Source: Blepharisma stoltei
Taxonomy: Eukaryota; Ciliophora; Heterotrichea; Heterotrichida; Blepharismidae
Direction of reading: 5' to 3'
Assembly (NCBI GenBank): GCA_914767885.1
Contig: CAJZBQ010000036.1
Span: 434,001 to 498,000, forward strand
DNA length: 64,000 bases
Shown: one piece after another, positions 41,113 through 52,271 of the stretch
Layout: each line of letters begins with the position of its first letter
Numbering within the stretch: position 1 is the stretch's first letter
The notes under the pieces: generated by a model
Told to the model about the DNA's origin: nothing
The model's input: only the letters and a program-made list of their open reading frames with translations
Databases searched by the model: none
Position numbers and translations under genes: made by a program

Positions 41113-42060
41113 TATTTAAATTTAAGATTTAAGATTACGATAACCCTCTGTCGACCCCCACTTAGCTTAGGATCTGACAAGCAAGCCCATCCTCCCTGAA
41201 TTCCATCACTGGCTAACAGCTCTGAACAACGGTAGGTGGAATCGGCCTAACCGTCGAACCGTTACAGTAGCCTATGACCTAGACGAGTCGCTCTTTCTTT
41301 CTTGATGTTGATTCAAGCACACAAAGAAAGAAAGAAAGATTTTTATGATTACCTTATCCTATTCATCCAACTTCACAGTCAGCAACTCCACTTCACAATC
41401 AGCAACTCCACTTCACAATCAGCAACTCCACTTCACAATCATCAGCAACTCCACTTCACAATCATCAGCAACTCCACAAAACCAATTCCACAGAGCCAAC
41501 TTCACAAGACTAATTTCCACAAAACCAACTCCACAAAACCAACTTTACAAAACCAACTCCATAAAACCAACTCCAAATTAACATCACATCAACGCCCAGC
41601 ACCCGCTCCAACAGCAGGCCAGGCTAACAATTCCAAGTTAACGAAGAAAGTTTTTGTCAGGCCAGCCTAACCCCAAATTCCTCTGCGGTGACCTTCTGAC
41701 AGATCCACCACGCAGAGAGCCATGCACCTCCTCCGGATAATTAAAACTCTGGTCATTGAGTCGACACCAACTTACTCCCAAGGTTACCCACCCCATACGG
41801 CAGCGTTAAGTCTGCTAAGGGTTAGAATTAAAGGGCCCGGACCTTGTTTTGGCTATAGGGTAACTTTTGCGACCAAGGTGATTCGTCGTCGCCGAGGACC
41901 TATTTAGTCGCCACCACCATTTTAATTATCAAGCACACAAGGAACTGCCGAAGCAGTTCCAGCGACTATATCCTTCAGAAAATCTGAACTTCCCTCACTA
42001 GGATGACCTTTAGGGGACAATGACCCTAATTCATGCGCTCCATTTTTAATTGTGATATTT
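41113..42060. repeat. G+C-richer repeat island with a minisatellite
   Basis: 41130-41330 and 41640-42040 are retroposon-like. AGGATGACCTTTAGG at about 41999 recalls AGGATGACCCTTAGG in the 40365-40812 insert, and TCAAGCACACAA occurs at about 41314 and 41929. Between them 41345-41580 is a minisatellite of CAGCAACTCCACTTCACAAT units passing into CCACAAAACCAACT units. Apparent open frames here are low-complexity artefacts. Confidence 0.6.
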
Positions 42061-42751
42061 AAATTAATTTTCTATAAAAAAAACTTTTGGGTGAATATTT
42101 AAATTTATAAGTAATTAGGAATTAAGTGAGCTAAGGGTTGCTGTCCTTTAATGCATGCTTCTAAGAGCCAATCCAAGCTGATGGTCTTCCTTCTATCATG
42201 GGGTGCCATGGACTTGAGCTTTATATTTCAGAACCATGCTAAATAATATCTAAATTCATAAGTTCATTTAAGATTTATTTACTATCATCGAAACTACTTT
42301 ATCAAATATAATTTATTGCTAAATTATATGGATCCTTTCAATATTTCAAATTACCAACTCTCTATTTTTCATGCTAGCAAGAAGCCTTTTATTTACCTAA
42401 TTGCAATGAATAAAAGCATTCTAACTGATTCGTTGCTATCCTGTATTCTATATAAAAATGATTAATAGTTGGAAGTAAATATGTTTTTATTCATTATAAT
42501 TAGGTATGAATTTTTATATGTATAATTTCACATCTTTAATATTATCTAAAATTTAACCTTTCAATAGATGAGAAAAAAAACACTTTCTTATTAATGAAGG
42601 AGAAGCTAATTGTTTACAAATTCTTCATAATTATAATCGTGCTAAGGCAGTATTATTTCAAAAAGCTCAAAATTTTATACCAATTTTAGTCTAATAAATT
42701 ATTTCTATCAAAACGGATATATATAACTAAAACCTTCTTTAATTTTTTACT
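42061..42751. other. Intergenic, A+T-rich
   Basis: Nothing recognised beyond A+T-rich spacer leading to the MITE at 42752. Confidence 0.45.
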
Positions 42752-43293
42752 TACTCCCCCCCCATCCTTGATCGAACGACTCGCCATCGTTCGATCAAGG
42801 ATGGGGTTAAAAAAATTTTTTTGGAAAAAAAAACTTATATATATTTTTTTTATTTACTTTTAAATAAGAGGGTTAAGAGTATTTAATAATTATTTTTACA
42901 GCAAAAAATTGAATTAATTTCATAAAATATCAATTTTTAATATTTTGATTTATTAGTTTACCCTTTTAAACTGTATAAATTTTAATTTGTTCCTTATTGA
43001 ATTAAAATTTTTTTTTTTTAAATTTTAAAGAATCTCTATTTTTTGGATTATTGAGTTTTTAAGCCTAGGTTGATGACTAAATCACTTCGGATGGTTGGTT
43101 CCGAAGCTTATCGTCTCAAAGCTCTGAAAACAACTTCATTAGGTATATCTTCCCAAGCTTTTGATAACTAATATATTTTTATATATATAAAAAATTTGCA
43201 TGATATGAAAATCGTTCGATCAAGGATGGGGGTTAATTTTCCCAATTTTTAGAAATTTTTACAGTCAATCGTTCGATCAAGGATGGGGGGAGT
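42752..43293. mobile_element. MITE (542 bp), third TIR family (ATCCTTGATCGAACGA)
   Basis: TA 42752-42753, CTCCCCCCCCATCCTTG. The left hairpin is ATCCTTGATCGAACGA facing TCGTTCGATCAAGGAT. The right end is doubled (TCGTTCGATCAAGGATGGGG twice, about 60 bases apart, with TTAATTTTCCCAATTTT between). It ends GGGGGGAGTTA (TA 43294-43295). Intergenic, about 80 bases upstream of the next ATG. Confidence 0.92.
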
Positions 43294-43376
43294 TAGGAAA
43301 TTAAATTTCATTACAGTTTGCATCCTAAAAAACGTATAATGTAAAATTAAATATTGACTGCTCCAAGAGCTTCAAA

Positions 43377-45162
43377 ATGCGAGACGAAAAACCTTTACTC
43401 CCTAGCCCTTCCAAAACACAAATTGGCCTGGTTTATTTTTTGATTTTTACAATTGAATTTGGTATTCCCTAATCAGAATATGCACTAGAATATGTATTTA
43501 TTAACCCTTTTTTTAATCGGCACAATTGCTCGGTTATTTTTCTTTCGACGATTTGGCTATTTCCTTCAATACTCACTTTGATTTCTCAGCCAATTTGGCA
43601 CAAATACGTCTACTCGGATTATTCGACAATTAACTCAAAAAAGAAGCTATTGATTTACTTATTATGCTCTACAACAATACTAGGAATCATCACTTTAATT
43701 TCATCAAGTTCAATCGCTGAGCTATGCTTTCGTGCATCTATTGATGCCAGTGAGAAAGCAAGAAATGCGTCTATTATTCTAGGATTTATAGGATTTATGC
43801 TAATTAGTGCAAGCCACAACATACTTTTGGAGATTTCACTAGGCTTTAGTGAAGATGAAATAAGGATCCCCCCTCATTTGTCCAATTTTCTAGTCTTTTT
43901 TATAGGATAAAAAATTTTCAGGACCTTATTTGTCCCAAAATCTAGTCAAAAATGATTTGTCCCTTTTTCTAGTCTTTTTTGGATTTTTTCGAATGTCTAA
44001 ATTTTAGTTTTTTACTTTAAAAAAATTAGAAAATGAGACAATTGAGGCCCTGGAAAAAAAATTTTTCTATCAAAATTTTAGCTAGAAAATTGGACAAATG
44101 AGGTCCTAAAAACATTGTTTTTTTCCTATAAAAAAAACTAGAAAATTGGACAAATGATAAATGACTAGAAAATTAGATAAATGAGGGGGGGGATCCTTAG
44201 ATAGCTCTTATACAGTTTGCGGGTGCTTTGGAAGAATGGCTGGATTCTTTATTGCTTCGATCGACTGTTTTGAAATTTATTCATTTTATATGCATTACAA
44301 CGTAGGGGATAACATAACTTTTTCATTTCTGGCTGTTTCTTTGCTTTATGTTTTGACGATGTGCATTGCAGTGCCGTACATTTCGTTCAGAGCCAAGATT
44401 GATTCGGCATCAATTTCATACCCCTCAGCTAGCAGTCTGGTTTCTTTACCTTGAAAAATGAAATTATTAATGCTTACTTATTTTTTGACCTTAGGAAGCA
44501 ATTTATTGATATCAATTTATGCGACTTCGTGGGTATCAATGGCAATTTGGGATGAAAATTATATAAAAGAAGACCAGAGAAGATACAATATGGGACTATC
44601 ATGGGGAGCCTTTACGCTGTTGATATCTTGCTTAGTAACCATTGTAGTAATTTATGTTATCCCTCTGATAAGAAAATACCAAATTTTGAGAGATTCTTAC
44701 ATTTTAGGCTTAACCCACCTAATTTGTGCAATTGCTTTAATTACTACACACGAAGTGGGGAATTTCCAATCAATTTTTATAATTATTCCGATTTGTGGAT
44801 TTTCGTTTGGAGCAAATATTGTGCTGCCTCAGCATTTATTTTCTGAAATGCAATCTAACTACTTCAAGCAGTGTGATAAATTGCCTTATTTGCATAGAAG
44901 GTCTGAATGCTCTGAGCCTAAAGAGCTTTCAGCTTCTAAATCAAGGCTCTTCGATACTATTTCTAACAATGATATCCATCAGATAGGAAAAAATGATTGA
45001 AAAGTGCTGCTTAATATGACAAGTCTGATTTCTCAAATCGTTATGTTCGGATTTATCCCAGCTCTTATTGCACTCTTTATCGGAGGGGACTACATTAAAT
45101 GGGGCATGACAACTGCTGGAATTTCAGCACTGGCAGGATCTGTCCTATCATTTGCTTTATAA
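43377..45162 (+). CDS. Polytopic membrane protein, probable divergent MFS-type transporter
   Basis: ATG 43377 to TAA 45160-45162. Removing one 15-nt intron (43462-43476) and the 337-bp IES 43861-44197 yields 477 residues with about 11-12 hydrophobic segments and a hydrophilic loop near residues 375-430. TGA-Trp codons occur. The pattern recalls SLC45-like or other divergent major facilitators, but no signature loop is clear. Integral membrane location is well supported, the substrate is unknown. Confidence 0.72.
43462..43476 (+). other. 15-nt spliceosomal intron
   Basis: GTATTCCCTAATCAG holds an in-frame TAA. Removal joins I-E-F to E-Y-A-L-E-Y. Confidence 0.8.
43861..44197. mobile_element. 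IES (337 bp), ATTTGTCC/CTAGTC-module family
   Basis: Ends TAAGGATCCCCCCTCATT and the reverse complement GGGGGGGATCCTTA. TA 43861-43862 and TA 44198-44199. The left part repeats ATTTGTCC...CTAGTC three times and the right part repeats the inverse (GGACAAATGA, ACTAGAAAATT). Removal joins E-D-E-I to D-S-S-Y-T-V in frame. Confidence 0.93.
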
Positions 45163-45246
45163 TTAGATATAATTTAATTAATCAAATAGAATTCATGGAC
45201 AGTGGAATTATTGAAATGGTGCATGAAACGCCATTTCAATATATAT

Positions 45247-45882
45247 ATGGAATCAAGAAAGGCAAACTTAGAACATATCACAAAATTAGACAAACGAAGT
45301 GTGTACCCTCCTTCAGTAGACACTTATCTTTTAGCAGATTCCATTGTTAATGATATCCAATTTATTCGATCTCTTAACCCTGCAATCATTCTAGAAGTTG
45401 GGGTCGGATGCGGGGCAGTTCTCGCGTCTGTTGGGATCAACCTAGGAGAAGCTTATTATTTAGGAGTTGACATTAACCCGAAATCAGCCGAATTAGCCAA
45501 AACCACGCTTGAAATCAATAATGTACAGATTTCAGAATTTATTGCAATAGATATCTTTAAAGGAATGAATCTATCAAATAAAGTTGATGTGATTGTGTGC
45601 AACCCTCCTTATGTTGCTACAAGTGCTGAGGAGTATCAAGAATGCCAAGCAAGAATGGATATAAGCAGCAGCTTTTCTGGAGGAGTTGATGGAAGAGAAT
45701 TTATTGATAAATTGCTTGAGCTTGCTTCTGATTATTTAAGTGAAAAAGGGGTTATGTATATGATATGTGAGATTCATAATGGATATATTGATGGAACCAA
45801 GGTATCAGAGGAAAGAAAAGGGTGTGAAGGGGTTATGGTATTAAAGAGGACAAAATTTTCAGAAATCAGACGAATAAATTAA
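45247..45882 (+). CDS. N6AMT1: N6AMT1/HemK2-like methyltransferase
   Basis: 212 residues from ATG 45247 to TAA 45880-45882. The SAM fold starts with V-Y-P-P-S-V-D-T-Y-L-L (family: VYxPxxDTFLL). L-E-V-G-V-G-C-G-A-V binds the cofactor, and N-P-P-Y at 119-122 is the substrate-amine motif. In eukaryotes this enzyme with Trm112 methylates the Gln of release factor eRF1 and some Lys residues. A upstream ATG at 45195 is in another frame. It could join through a 34- or 43-base TA-bounded deletion, but the simple start gives a normal length. Confidence 0.92.
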   Translation: MESRKANLEHITKLDKRSVYPPSVDTYLLADSIVNDIQFIRSLNPAIILEVGVGCGAVLASVGINLGEAYYLGVDINPKSAELAKTTLEINNVQISEFIAIDIFKGMNLSNKVDVIVCNPPYVATSAEEYQECQARMDISSSFSGGVDGREFIDKLLELASDYLSEKGVMYMICEIHNGYIDGTKVSEERKGCEGVMVLKRTKFSEIRRIN

Positions 45883-45930
45883 CTTTGCCAAGTCAAAAAT
45901 AATTTTATCTTTAAGTTTTGTGATGATTGA

Positions 45931-46359
45931 TATAGCGCACCCCTCATGGTTGCTCGCCATTAAGTATAGCGCCTTCCTATAGATGGCACGCAATGCGCCA
46001 TCACTGGGCCATGTCGGGAGAGGGTTCTCCACGAGGAATGGTTCCAGGTGTGGAACCCTCTTTTTGGCACGTGGAAAAAGAGGGTTCCACACGTGGAACT
46101 ATTCCTCGTGGAGAACCCTCTCCCGACATGGCTCGGTGATGGCACCTTGCGTGCCATCTATAGGAAGGCGCTATACCCTCTCCCCATGTCGCCCACCTCC
46201 TGAAGATTCTGAAAATTTAAACGTTAAAATATTATTTGACCCCTCAAATATTTTAACTTGTCAAATTAGCATTTAACATGCTAAAATATTTGGGACCGTT
46301 AGGGGGTGGATGGCATGGGGAGAGGTGCTCAAGGCCGATCCAAAACGGGGTGTAAGCTA
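45931..46359. mobile_element. IES-like palindromic element (about 430 bp), TATAGCG type, intergenic
   Basis: Left TATAGCGCACCCC and, reversed at the right, TATAGCTTACACCCC. The core 45964-46176 is a near-perfect inverted repeat with arms of roughly 105 bases (ATAGCGCCTTCCTATAGATGGCAC.. and its complement) around a TTTTTGGCACGTGGAAAAAG loop. A second hairpin AAATATTTTA/TAAAATATTT follows. Open frames inside come from the palindrome. Confidence 0.8.
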
Positions 46360-46417
46360 TATTCACTTCTGAATAATTTTAAATTTATTTTAATTGAAAA
46401 TTGTCCAAACATTAAAA

Positions 46418-49400
46418 ATGAGAAAAACTTGTAGAATGTGTGCCCAGCAATATCGTGATGAAGAGCTTCATAAAAGATTTTGCAAAAGACCATTATTTGC
46501 AGGGTTCACAAATAATGGAGCAAATAACTGCTTTTTAAATAGTGCTTTACAAATTTTATATAACATAAAGACTTTTCGAGATTCAGTGAACCAATGAAAT
46601 GAAAAATTGGCTCATTCACCAAGTGAAGATTGCGTCACATGCTCAGTAAAATCAATTTTCCATCAGTATGCTAATATTGAAGCACAAAATCCAGTTTTAG
46701 ATGCATCCTCATTGAGGTCTCAGTTATCAACTGTCTACTCCAAGCAAAACAAATTTCAACTTAACGACAAAGCTGATGCAATGGAAGCTTTGATTGCAAT
46801 TTTAAATGCTTTTCACTGTAGCGAAATAGGAAATGATTCACAAGGAGTAGACGAAAAAACATGCTCTTTATCTTGCAGGCATCAATGCCCTTCCCACATA
46901 TAGCGTGGGCACACTTTTAGTACATTAACGTTTCTCTCCTCATTCCCCTTTCGTGAGTGAACAAAAAAATTTTGTTCGCTCTCTGAGGTGGTTAATTTTT
47001 TTTTTTAAAAATTATATCTAAATTTTTATAGTAATTTTTTTTTTCAAAATTCCAATTTGGAAAAATTGAGAAGCAAAAATTAATTAATTGCGAAATTTAT
47101 GTTCTAAAATGCAAGCTGCTTAAAATTAGCCAGAATTAGCTAGAGATTTCATATTAATAATTATCTCTTATATATCGCACGTTTTTATTCATTCACGGAG
47201 AGTGGGGTTTTAGGCAGAAAATAGAGATTTTTCCAATGGCTTTGTTCGCTCACGGAGGAGGGAGTCAGCAGCCGAGAGATTTGACTTGTTACTTGAAGGT
47301 GACGATAACTCCAATTGAAATTCAGGTAGGTTTGAGTTGTCAATTTCAAGTGACAAGTCAAATCTCCCAGCTGCTGAGGAGGAAGAAATGCTATGAAACG
47401 CTAAAAGCGTGCCCACGCTATAGCCTTTAATTTAGAAGTTCTTGAGCAACTCCAATGCATTTGTGGATCGACTTCAGAAGCTACTCCATGAGATATCTCA
47501 ACCTACATGCAAACATTCTATGCACAAGATTTATTAAAAAAATCAAGAACTAACTCTCATAATCTGAAAAGAATTTCATATTCATCAATTGCCCTTTATA
47601 AAGATGAATCATCAGTGTTACCTTTTCTTAAAAAATTTGCAATGAACCTAAATGACGTTTTATTCAACTCTCAACTTGATCTTTGTGCAAATGACTCAGA
47701 AAATTGCATTTATAAAAAATCCAAAAGGAAAATATATGCAGTAGACTATCCAAGGGTTTATATGGTTAACATAGCGTGACATGAGCTTATTCCTAGACGC
47801 AATGATACCTTGAAATTGATTGCATCTCTTCCTGATAAGCTAAATCTAAAAGAGATTTATGGAGATTTTCACAGTCCTGATACAAGCCATTATTTGCGTG
47901 GGTTTATTTTATATGGATTAGGGCACTATATTGCTTGCCTTTTAAACCTAGAAGATCTAAAGTGGTACAAGTTTGACGACACTGTAACTGAAAAAATAAA
48001 AGACGGAGGGAAATATGACATGGTTTCTTATATCATTAAAAGAGGAATGCACCCTGTTGGAGTATTCTACGAAAGACTAGAAAAAGATCATAGAATTCCA
48101 GAGTTAAGTGAAAGCGAGTGGCTGGCATTTGAAAAATGAACATTGATGATTGATGAAGACAACGAAGAAGTGAGACAAATGACAGAACAAATTTTAAAGC
48201 AGGCACAAAGCTTGAGGATTCATGGGATTGATAAAAATGATCTGCCTGGCAATGAAGGAAACAGCTCTAATAAAGATAAAGAAAAGGTGAGAGAAGAGGA
48301 TTCGAGATCTCAAAGCCAAGAAACAATAACTTGGGAGTGCGCATGTGGTTCGAAAAATCCAGAAACATTTCTGATTTGCAAATCATGCTCCTCACCAAAG
48401 CTTGGGCTTAAAGGGTGAGTATGCAAGAGCTGCACATTTTTAAATCAGATTTATGAGTCCAATTGTGAAGCTTGCTCAGAAGCTAGAGAAGAAACTAACT
48501 TTCCCTCTTGATTAGCGAGCAAAATTGTTGGGAAAAAATGTTTTTTAGAGATTAGCTTCCTTTGAAAAGCTTTGATATAAATAATTTATATAAAATATAT
48601 TTATTGAGATCTCTAGCTATTTTATAAATGCTTGCATTTTAAAATATAAATTTGTAAATTAAAATTAAAAGCATTTCATTCGAACAAATATTTTTATCCC
48701 CTAGTTAGTGAGCAAAATATAAATTGTGAGCCAAGATGAGGGAGAGTAAAACAAAAACATCTAGTAATATGGCTTCAGAGTCGAGCTCTTCCAATAGAGA
48801 GGCTATAACTAAATCTTCATGAAAATGCATATGTGGAAATGAAAATTATTTATCGCATTGCTGGAAATGCGGGGAAAATCGAGTTTCATATGAATTGTGC
48901 TCTATTTGCAAAAGTATTATAGATAATAAAAGCGACATATGTGAAATTCTCTTGACCCAATTTATCTATCATAAGATACCGTTTCCAAGAGAATATTTAT
49001 CCAGCTACATAATCTCCTCTCTTAAGACCATTTATTTTATTTATAGTCAGTGTCACTAACTATATTTATTTCTAGAGTAATTTTGCTAAGCTTAAAATTA
49101 AATTTATTTATCTATTATAAGGTTCGGTTTCCAGAGAATCCTTATCCAGCTACATCAAGCATCGGAGGACACACAGCCTCCTCTGGTCTCATCATTCGTG
49201 TATTTGGAAGGCTTAGAGTTTGCCCACCCCAGCACATCAGAGGGTAACCATTATGAGTAACGCATGATACAGTAGCCAAGTAGGGCACAACGGCAAGGTG
49301 CTGAGTGAGAAGTTCAGTCGGCCTGATGGCTCATAGTTTTTGAATACCTACCGATATGGTGGACCATTTTAAGCCTGTGGCATCATCAGTCTCCAGCCAA

Positions 49401-49888
49401 ATCCCTTTATTAGGAGTGGGACTAGCCACTATAATCACCTAATTTAACTTATAACTTGCAAAAGTATTATAGTTTCGGATTTCTACTGTAAAAATTGTGA
49501 CTTAAAATTAAGCTCAAAGCAATGCTATAGATGCACGGGCCCAAATGAAATCATTTGCAGGTCATGCTTCCAAAGTAGCTGGAAATGCCCAATCTGCAAT
49601 GCAAGAACCTTTGAAAGTTTAAGCATCTGTTCTATGTGTGGACACAATAAAATAAGTCAGCGAACTGATTCCACACTTTCATCATTGCCTTTATCATCTA
49701 AAATTTCAAGTCTAGGCATAAGAGATTCATATAGCAACTCAGCAGGGTATGACTGAGAAGCTCAATATTCTAGATCTCCAATTAGAAAATCTTTGCCTGG
49801 ATACAGTGTTTCAAACAGAAGAGATCGTTACACGTTGGATGCATCGAGTTTAAAACCTGCTGGATCAAGCTATTATTATCATAAATAA
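46418..49888 (+). CDS. USP53/54-like ubiquitin-specific protease with zinc-finger tail, three IESs
   Basis: ATG 46418 to TAA 49886-49888. Removing 46899-47420, 48496-48746 and 48906-49455 gives exactly 716 codons (715 residues). An N-terminal C-x-x-C..C pattern precedes the USP Cys box G-F-T-N-N-G-A-N-N-C-F-L-N-S-A-L-Q (Cys38). The zinc pair C-I-C-G is mid-domain and G-H-Y-I-A-C carries the His (about 329). Order and wording fit USP53/54, some of which have low activity. The C-terminal part holds RanBP2-type fingers (W-E-C-A-C-G, W-V-C-K-S-C, W-K-C-I-C-G) and further C-x-x-C pairs, likely ubiquitin or RNA binding. Confidence 0.9.
46899..47420. mobile_element. IES (522 bp), TATAGCG type with a nested MITE
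   Basis: TIR TATAGCGTGGGCAC(A/G)C at both ends (TA 46899-46900 and 47421-47422). A GTGAGCGAACAAAA-family MITE lies inside at about 46930-47275. To its right, AGCAGC..GAGATTTGACTTGT at about 47269-47290 faces ACAAGTCAAATCTCCCAGCTGCT at about 47360-47380. Removal joins C-P-S-H-I to A-F-N-L-E-V in frame. Confidence 0.92.
48496..48746. mobile_element. IES / decayed MITE (251 bp)
   Basis: TA 48496-48497, ACTTTCCCTCTTGATTAGCG. The right end has TTGTGAGCCAAGATGAGG then GAGAGTA (TA 48747-48748). Removal restores the frame between two zinc-finger segments (R-E-E-T to K-T-K-T-S-S). Confidence 0.85.
48906..49455. mobile_element. Retroposon-like insert (550 bp) with 17-bp target-site repeat
   Basis: TTGCAAAAGTATTATAG occurs at 48906-48922 and 49456-49472. 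Collapsing it gives C-S-I-C-K-S-I-I-V-S-D-F-Y-C in frame. The body has a G+C-rich half with a tRNA B-box-like GGTTCGGTTTCC at about 49122. An internal duplication repeats ATTTATCTAT.ATAAG..C.GTTTCCA and TTATCCAGCTACAT (48960-49012 and 49108-49155). Confidence 0.85.
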
Positions 49889-50373
49889 AAGGATGTAATC
49901 AATATAATATTTTTACAATGAAACATAGTTCGTTTTTAAATCATCAAATTTGATTCGGCTTGAATCAGGTGCTACTTTTGAAACACTTATCAATGTCTTC
50001 ATTTAAATAAAAATTCATGGTCTCAGAAATTAATAGGTCATTATATAAACTGATGACAAAATTCCAAAATAATTTCTAAAGGTATAGTAAAACTCTGAAA
50101 ATCAAGCGATCTTCAATATCAAAATATAAAATTTGATATAGATATTAATTCATGCAATGCTGATAATCAGTAAATGCTATTTCCTGTGTTAGCTCTCAAA
50201 ATTAAGCAATCACTTGAAACTAATAAAAGATCAATAACAAATAAATATTTATATATTCAATGATTTATAGTGTAAATTGCAATTCTTCTTTGATATTCAT
50301 AAAGCTAAGTGTAAAAATTTATGAAATTTATCAGAAGTTGAAAAAAATTAATATTATTTTATATAATTTATAA
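49889..50373. other. Intergenic, A+T-rich
   Basis: Spacer between the USP gene and the WD40 gene. No element recognised. Confidence 0.45.
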
Positions 50374-51669
50374 ATGCAAGATCAAAGCGATGAAATTTTT
50401 TACGATCCCTGCGAAAATATGCAGGAATTATCAAGCCAATACCAGACAATAACAGCACAATCATGCGAAACTTTTTATGCACCACCACCTGCAAGCAATT
50501 GCCCTTCAACTCCTGAATTAACCTTAAAAAACAGTCATTTTATAACAAAAACTGAAATTATTTCAGCAAATTTTGAAATTATTAATAGAAGCAAAACAAT
50601 CTCATCCAGGCCAAAAGAACTATGCCAATTTACCAGTCTCCGATTAGTTCAGGAAATAGACCTAATTGATAAGCACGAAAATGGCACTTGGATTGTTAAA
50701 TTCTGTCCAGAAAGAAAAGCAGTTGCAGTTGGAGGACAAACAGGAGTGATTTGTATATACGAAATTGTAAACACAAGAAAAATGCTGCTAAATGAAACTT
50801 CTAAAAGAGTATTTACAGAACATGAAGGAATGATTACTGATATTGACTGAAATCAAGATGGGTATATTTTCACATCATCTTTAGATTGCACTGTTAAAGT
50901 ATGAAGAAAAAGCCAGGAAAGATCGATGCTTACAATAAAACACACATCTAGAGTCAATGCCGTTTGCTCCAACCCAGCATGCCCAAGCGTTTTCGTCACA
51001 GCCTCAGGAGACTCAATTATAAGACTCTTTAGATTTCCAAATCCAAATCCAGAAAGTCTATATAAAGCTCCTAAAGAAGTAACAGCTCTTGCTTATTCTC
51101 CAAGCGGAGAATTTTTAGCAGCTGGGCTTAGAAAAGGAGAAGTGATTATTTATAAGTCACTTCCTGGGTCATATAGGCTAAGATTGAAATATAATTTAAA
51201 ATGCAGAAATCGCTTTGGTCTAAAGAGAGGAGGCAGAAATGTGACTAGCTTGGAATTTATGGATGAACACTATCTTTTGGTAAGCACAAATGACTCTAGA
51301 ATCAGACTGTATAATTTCAAAGACAACCAACTAGTGCAAAAATATAAAGGACATGCTAATAGCCACTATCCTATTAAAGCAGGCTTTTCGCAGCATAAAG
51401 CCCATGTCATATGTGGATCAGAAAGAGGCAGTTTCTTTATATGGAATACTTTTAAAGAAACTGAAGGTGAAAGTCTTGAAAAAAACGATGAGTTCGAAGC
51501 TTTTGACGCTAGAAATAATAAAGGAGTAGAATTCGCTTGCTTTGCTCCTGATAAAGTAGTAGAATCTGTTGCTGAAAGCTATAGAAATAGAGAATTAGGC
51601 GAAGTGACTCATATTATTTTATCGGCTGGATCGTTTGGTACGTTGAGAATCTTTTACAACGTTACTTAG
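50374..51669 (+). CDS. WD40-repeat protein, WDR44-like
   Basis: 431 residues, ATG 50374 to TAG 51667-51669, with TGA-Trp at D-W-N-Q-D-G and V-W-R-K-S, both standard WD-repeat positions. A Ser/Pro-rich head of about 90 residues precedes the propeller. Repeats show W-I-V-K-F-C, T-D-I-D-W..L-D-C-T-V-K-V-W, A-L-A-Y-S-P-S-G-E-F-L-A-A-G, S-L-E-F and S-R-I-R-L-Y. The overall layout resembles WDR44 (a Rab11 effector in animals). A scaffold role is inferred. No intron or IES. Confidence 0.85.
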
Positions 51670-51708
51670 TATGCAAATAGTATAATCTTAATTAAATTTA
51701 ATATACAG

Positions 51709-52218
51709 CTAAAAAGTTTTCCTGTTAGACTTCTTCACTTGATAAACTGGCTTTCTAAGAAATAATCCAGGTAAAGCATAATGCTGAAATATTTTTTTAA
51801 ACGGCGTTTGTTTCTCAAAGAATATTTTGGCCTGATTTACATCAGGAGACTCTGCCTCAGCAACTAAGCTTCCATTATTTCTACTTGTTGCGTCTGAACT
51901 AGTAAGATCTGATTGCCAAGTTAGGATGGAATTCGACAAATAAGTTTTTTCATGGAAATGATCATATTTGTGAGGAATTCTTGAATATCCAACAAGAGTA
52001 TTGTAATGACTGTTTTTGGAACCTTCTAGCAGACTCTCTACACCAATTTTCCGTTTTCAATAGTTTGGAGTCTCAGACAAAGAATTGCGTTTGCTTGAAA
52101 GGTCACCTGAAGTTCGTCTGGGACCTCGCGCGACTGATGACCTTAAAGTTCCTCCTCTCTGCGGAAGTGGAAAAGGAGGCGAGAATAATTCTGCTTGATG
52201 TTTGTGTATTTGATCCAT
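51709..52218 (-). CDS. Hypothetical basic protein, 169 residues
   Basis: Minus strand, ATG 52218 to TAG 51709-51711, open throughout when one TGA (P-N-Y-W-K-R) is read as Trp. Opening M-D-Q-I-H-K-H-Q-A-E is followed by a Pro-rich and then Arg/Ser-rich stretch. The C-terminal 60 residues (F-F-E-K-Q-T-P-F-K-K-I-F to K-K-S-N-R-K-T-F) are basic and aromatic. The codon use and 510-base open frame in DNA of fair G+C content support a real gene. Family unknown. Confidence 0.65.
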
Positions 52219-52271
52219 TTACTTTTCTTATTAGGCTAAGTTTAAATGCAATTTTCAAAAATTAAAATTTA

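Noticed and set aside
41302-41670. Open frames rich in Thr, Asn and Pro
   Set aside because: They follow a minisatellite; the same repeat is open in two frames, so it is low-complexity noise.
45195-45246. Upstream ATG at 45195 as the N6AMT1 start
   Set aside because: It is out of frame and needs an unusually short deletion; ATG 45247 gives the normal family length.
45960-46276. Overlapping open frames of 65-97 codons on both strands
   Set aside because: They arise from the 105-base palindrome, read the same words on both strands, and match nothing.
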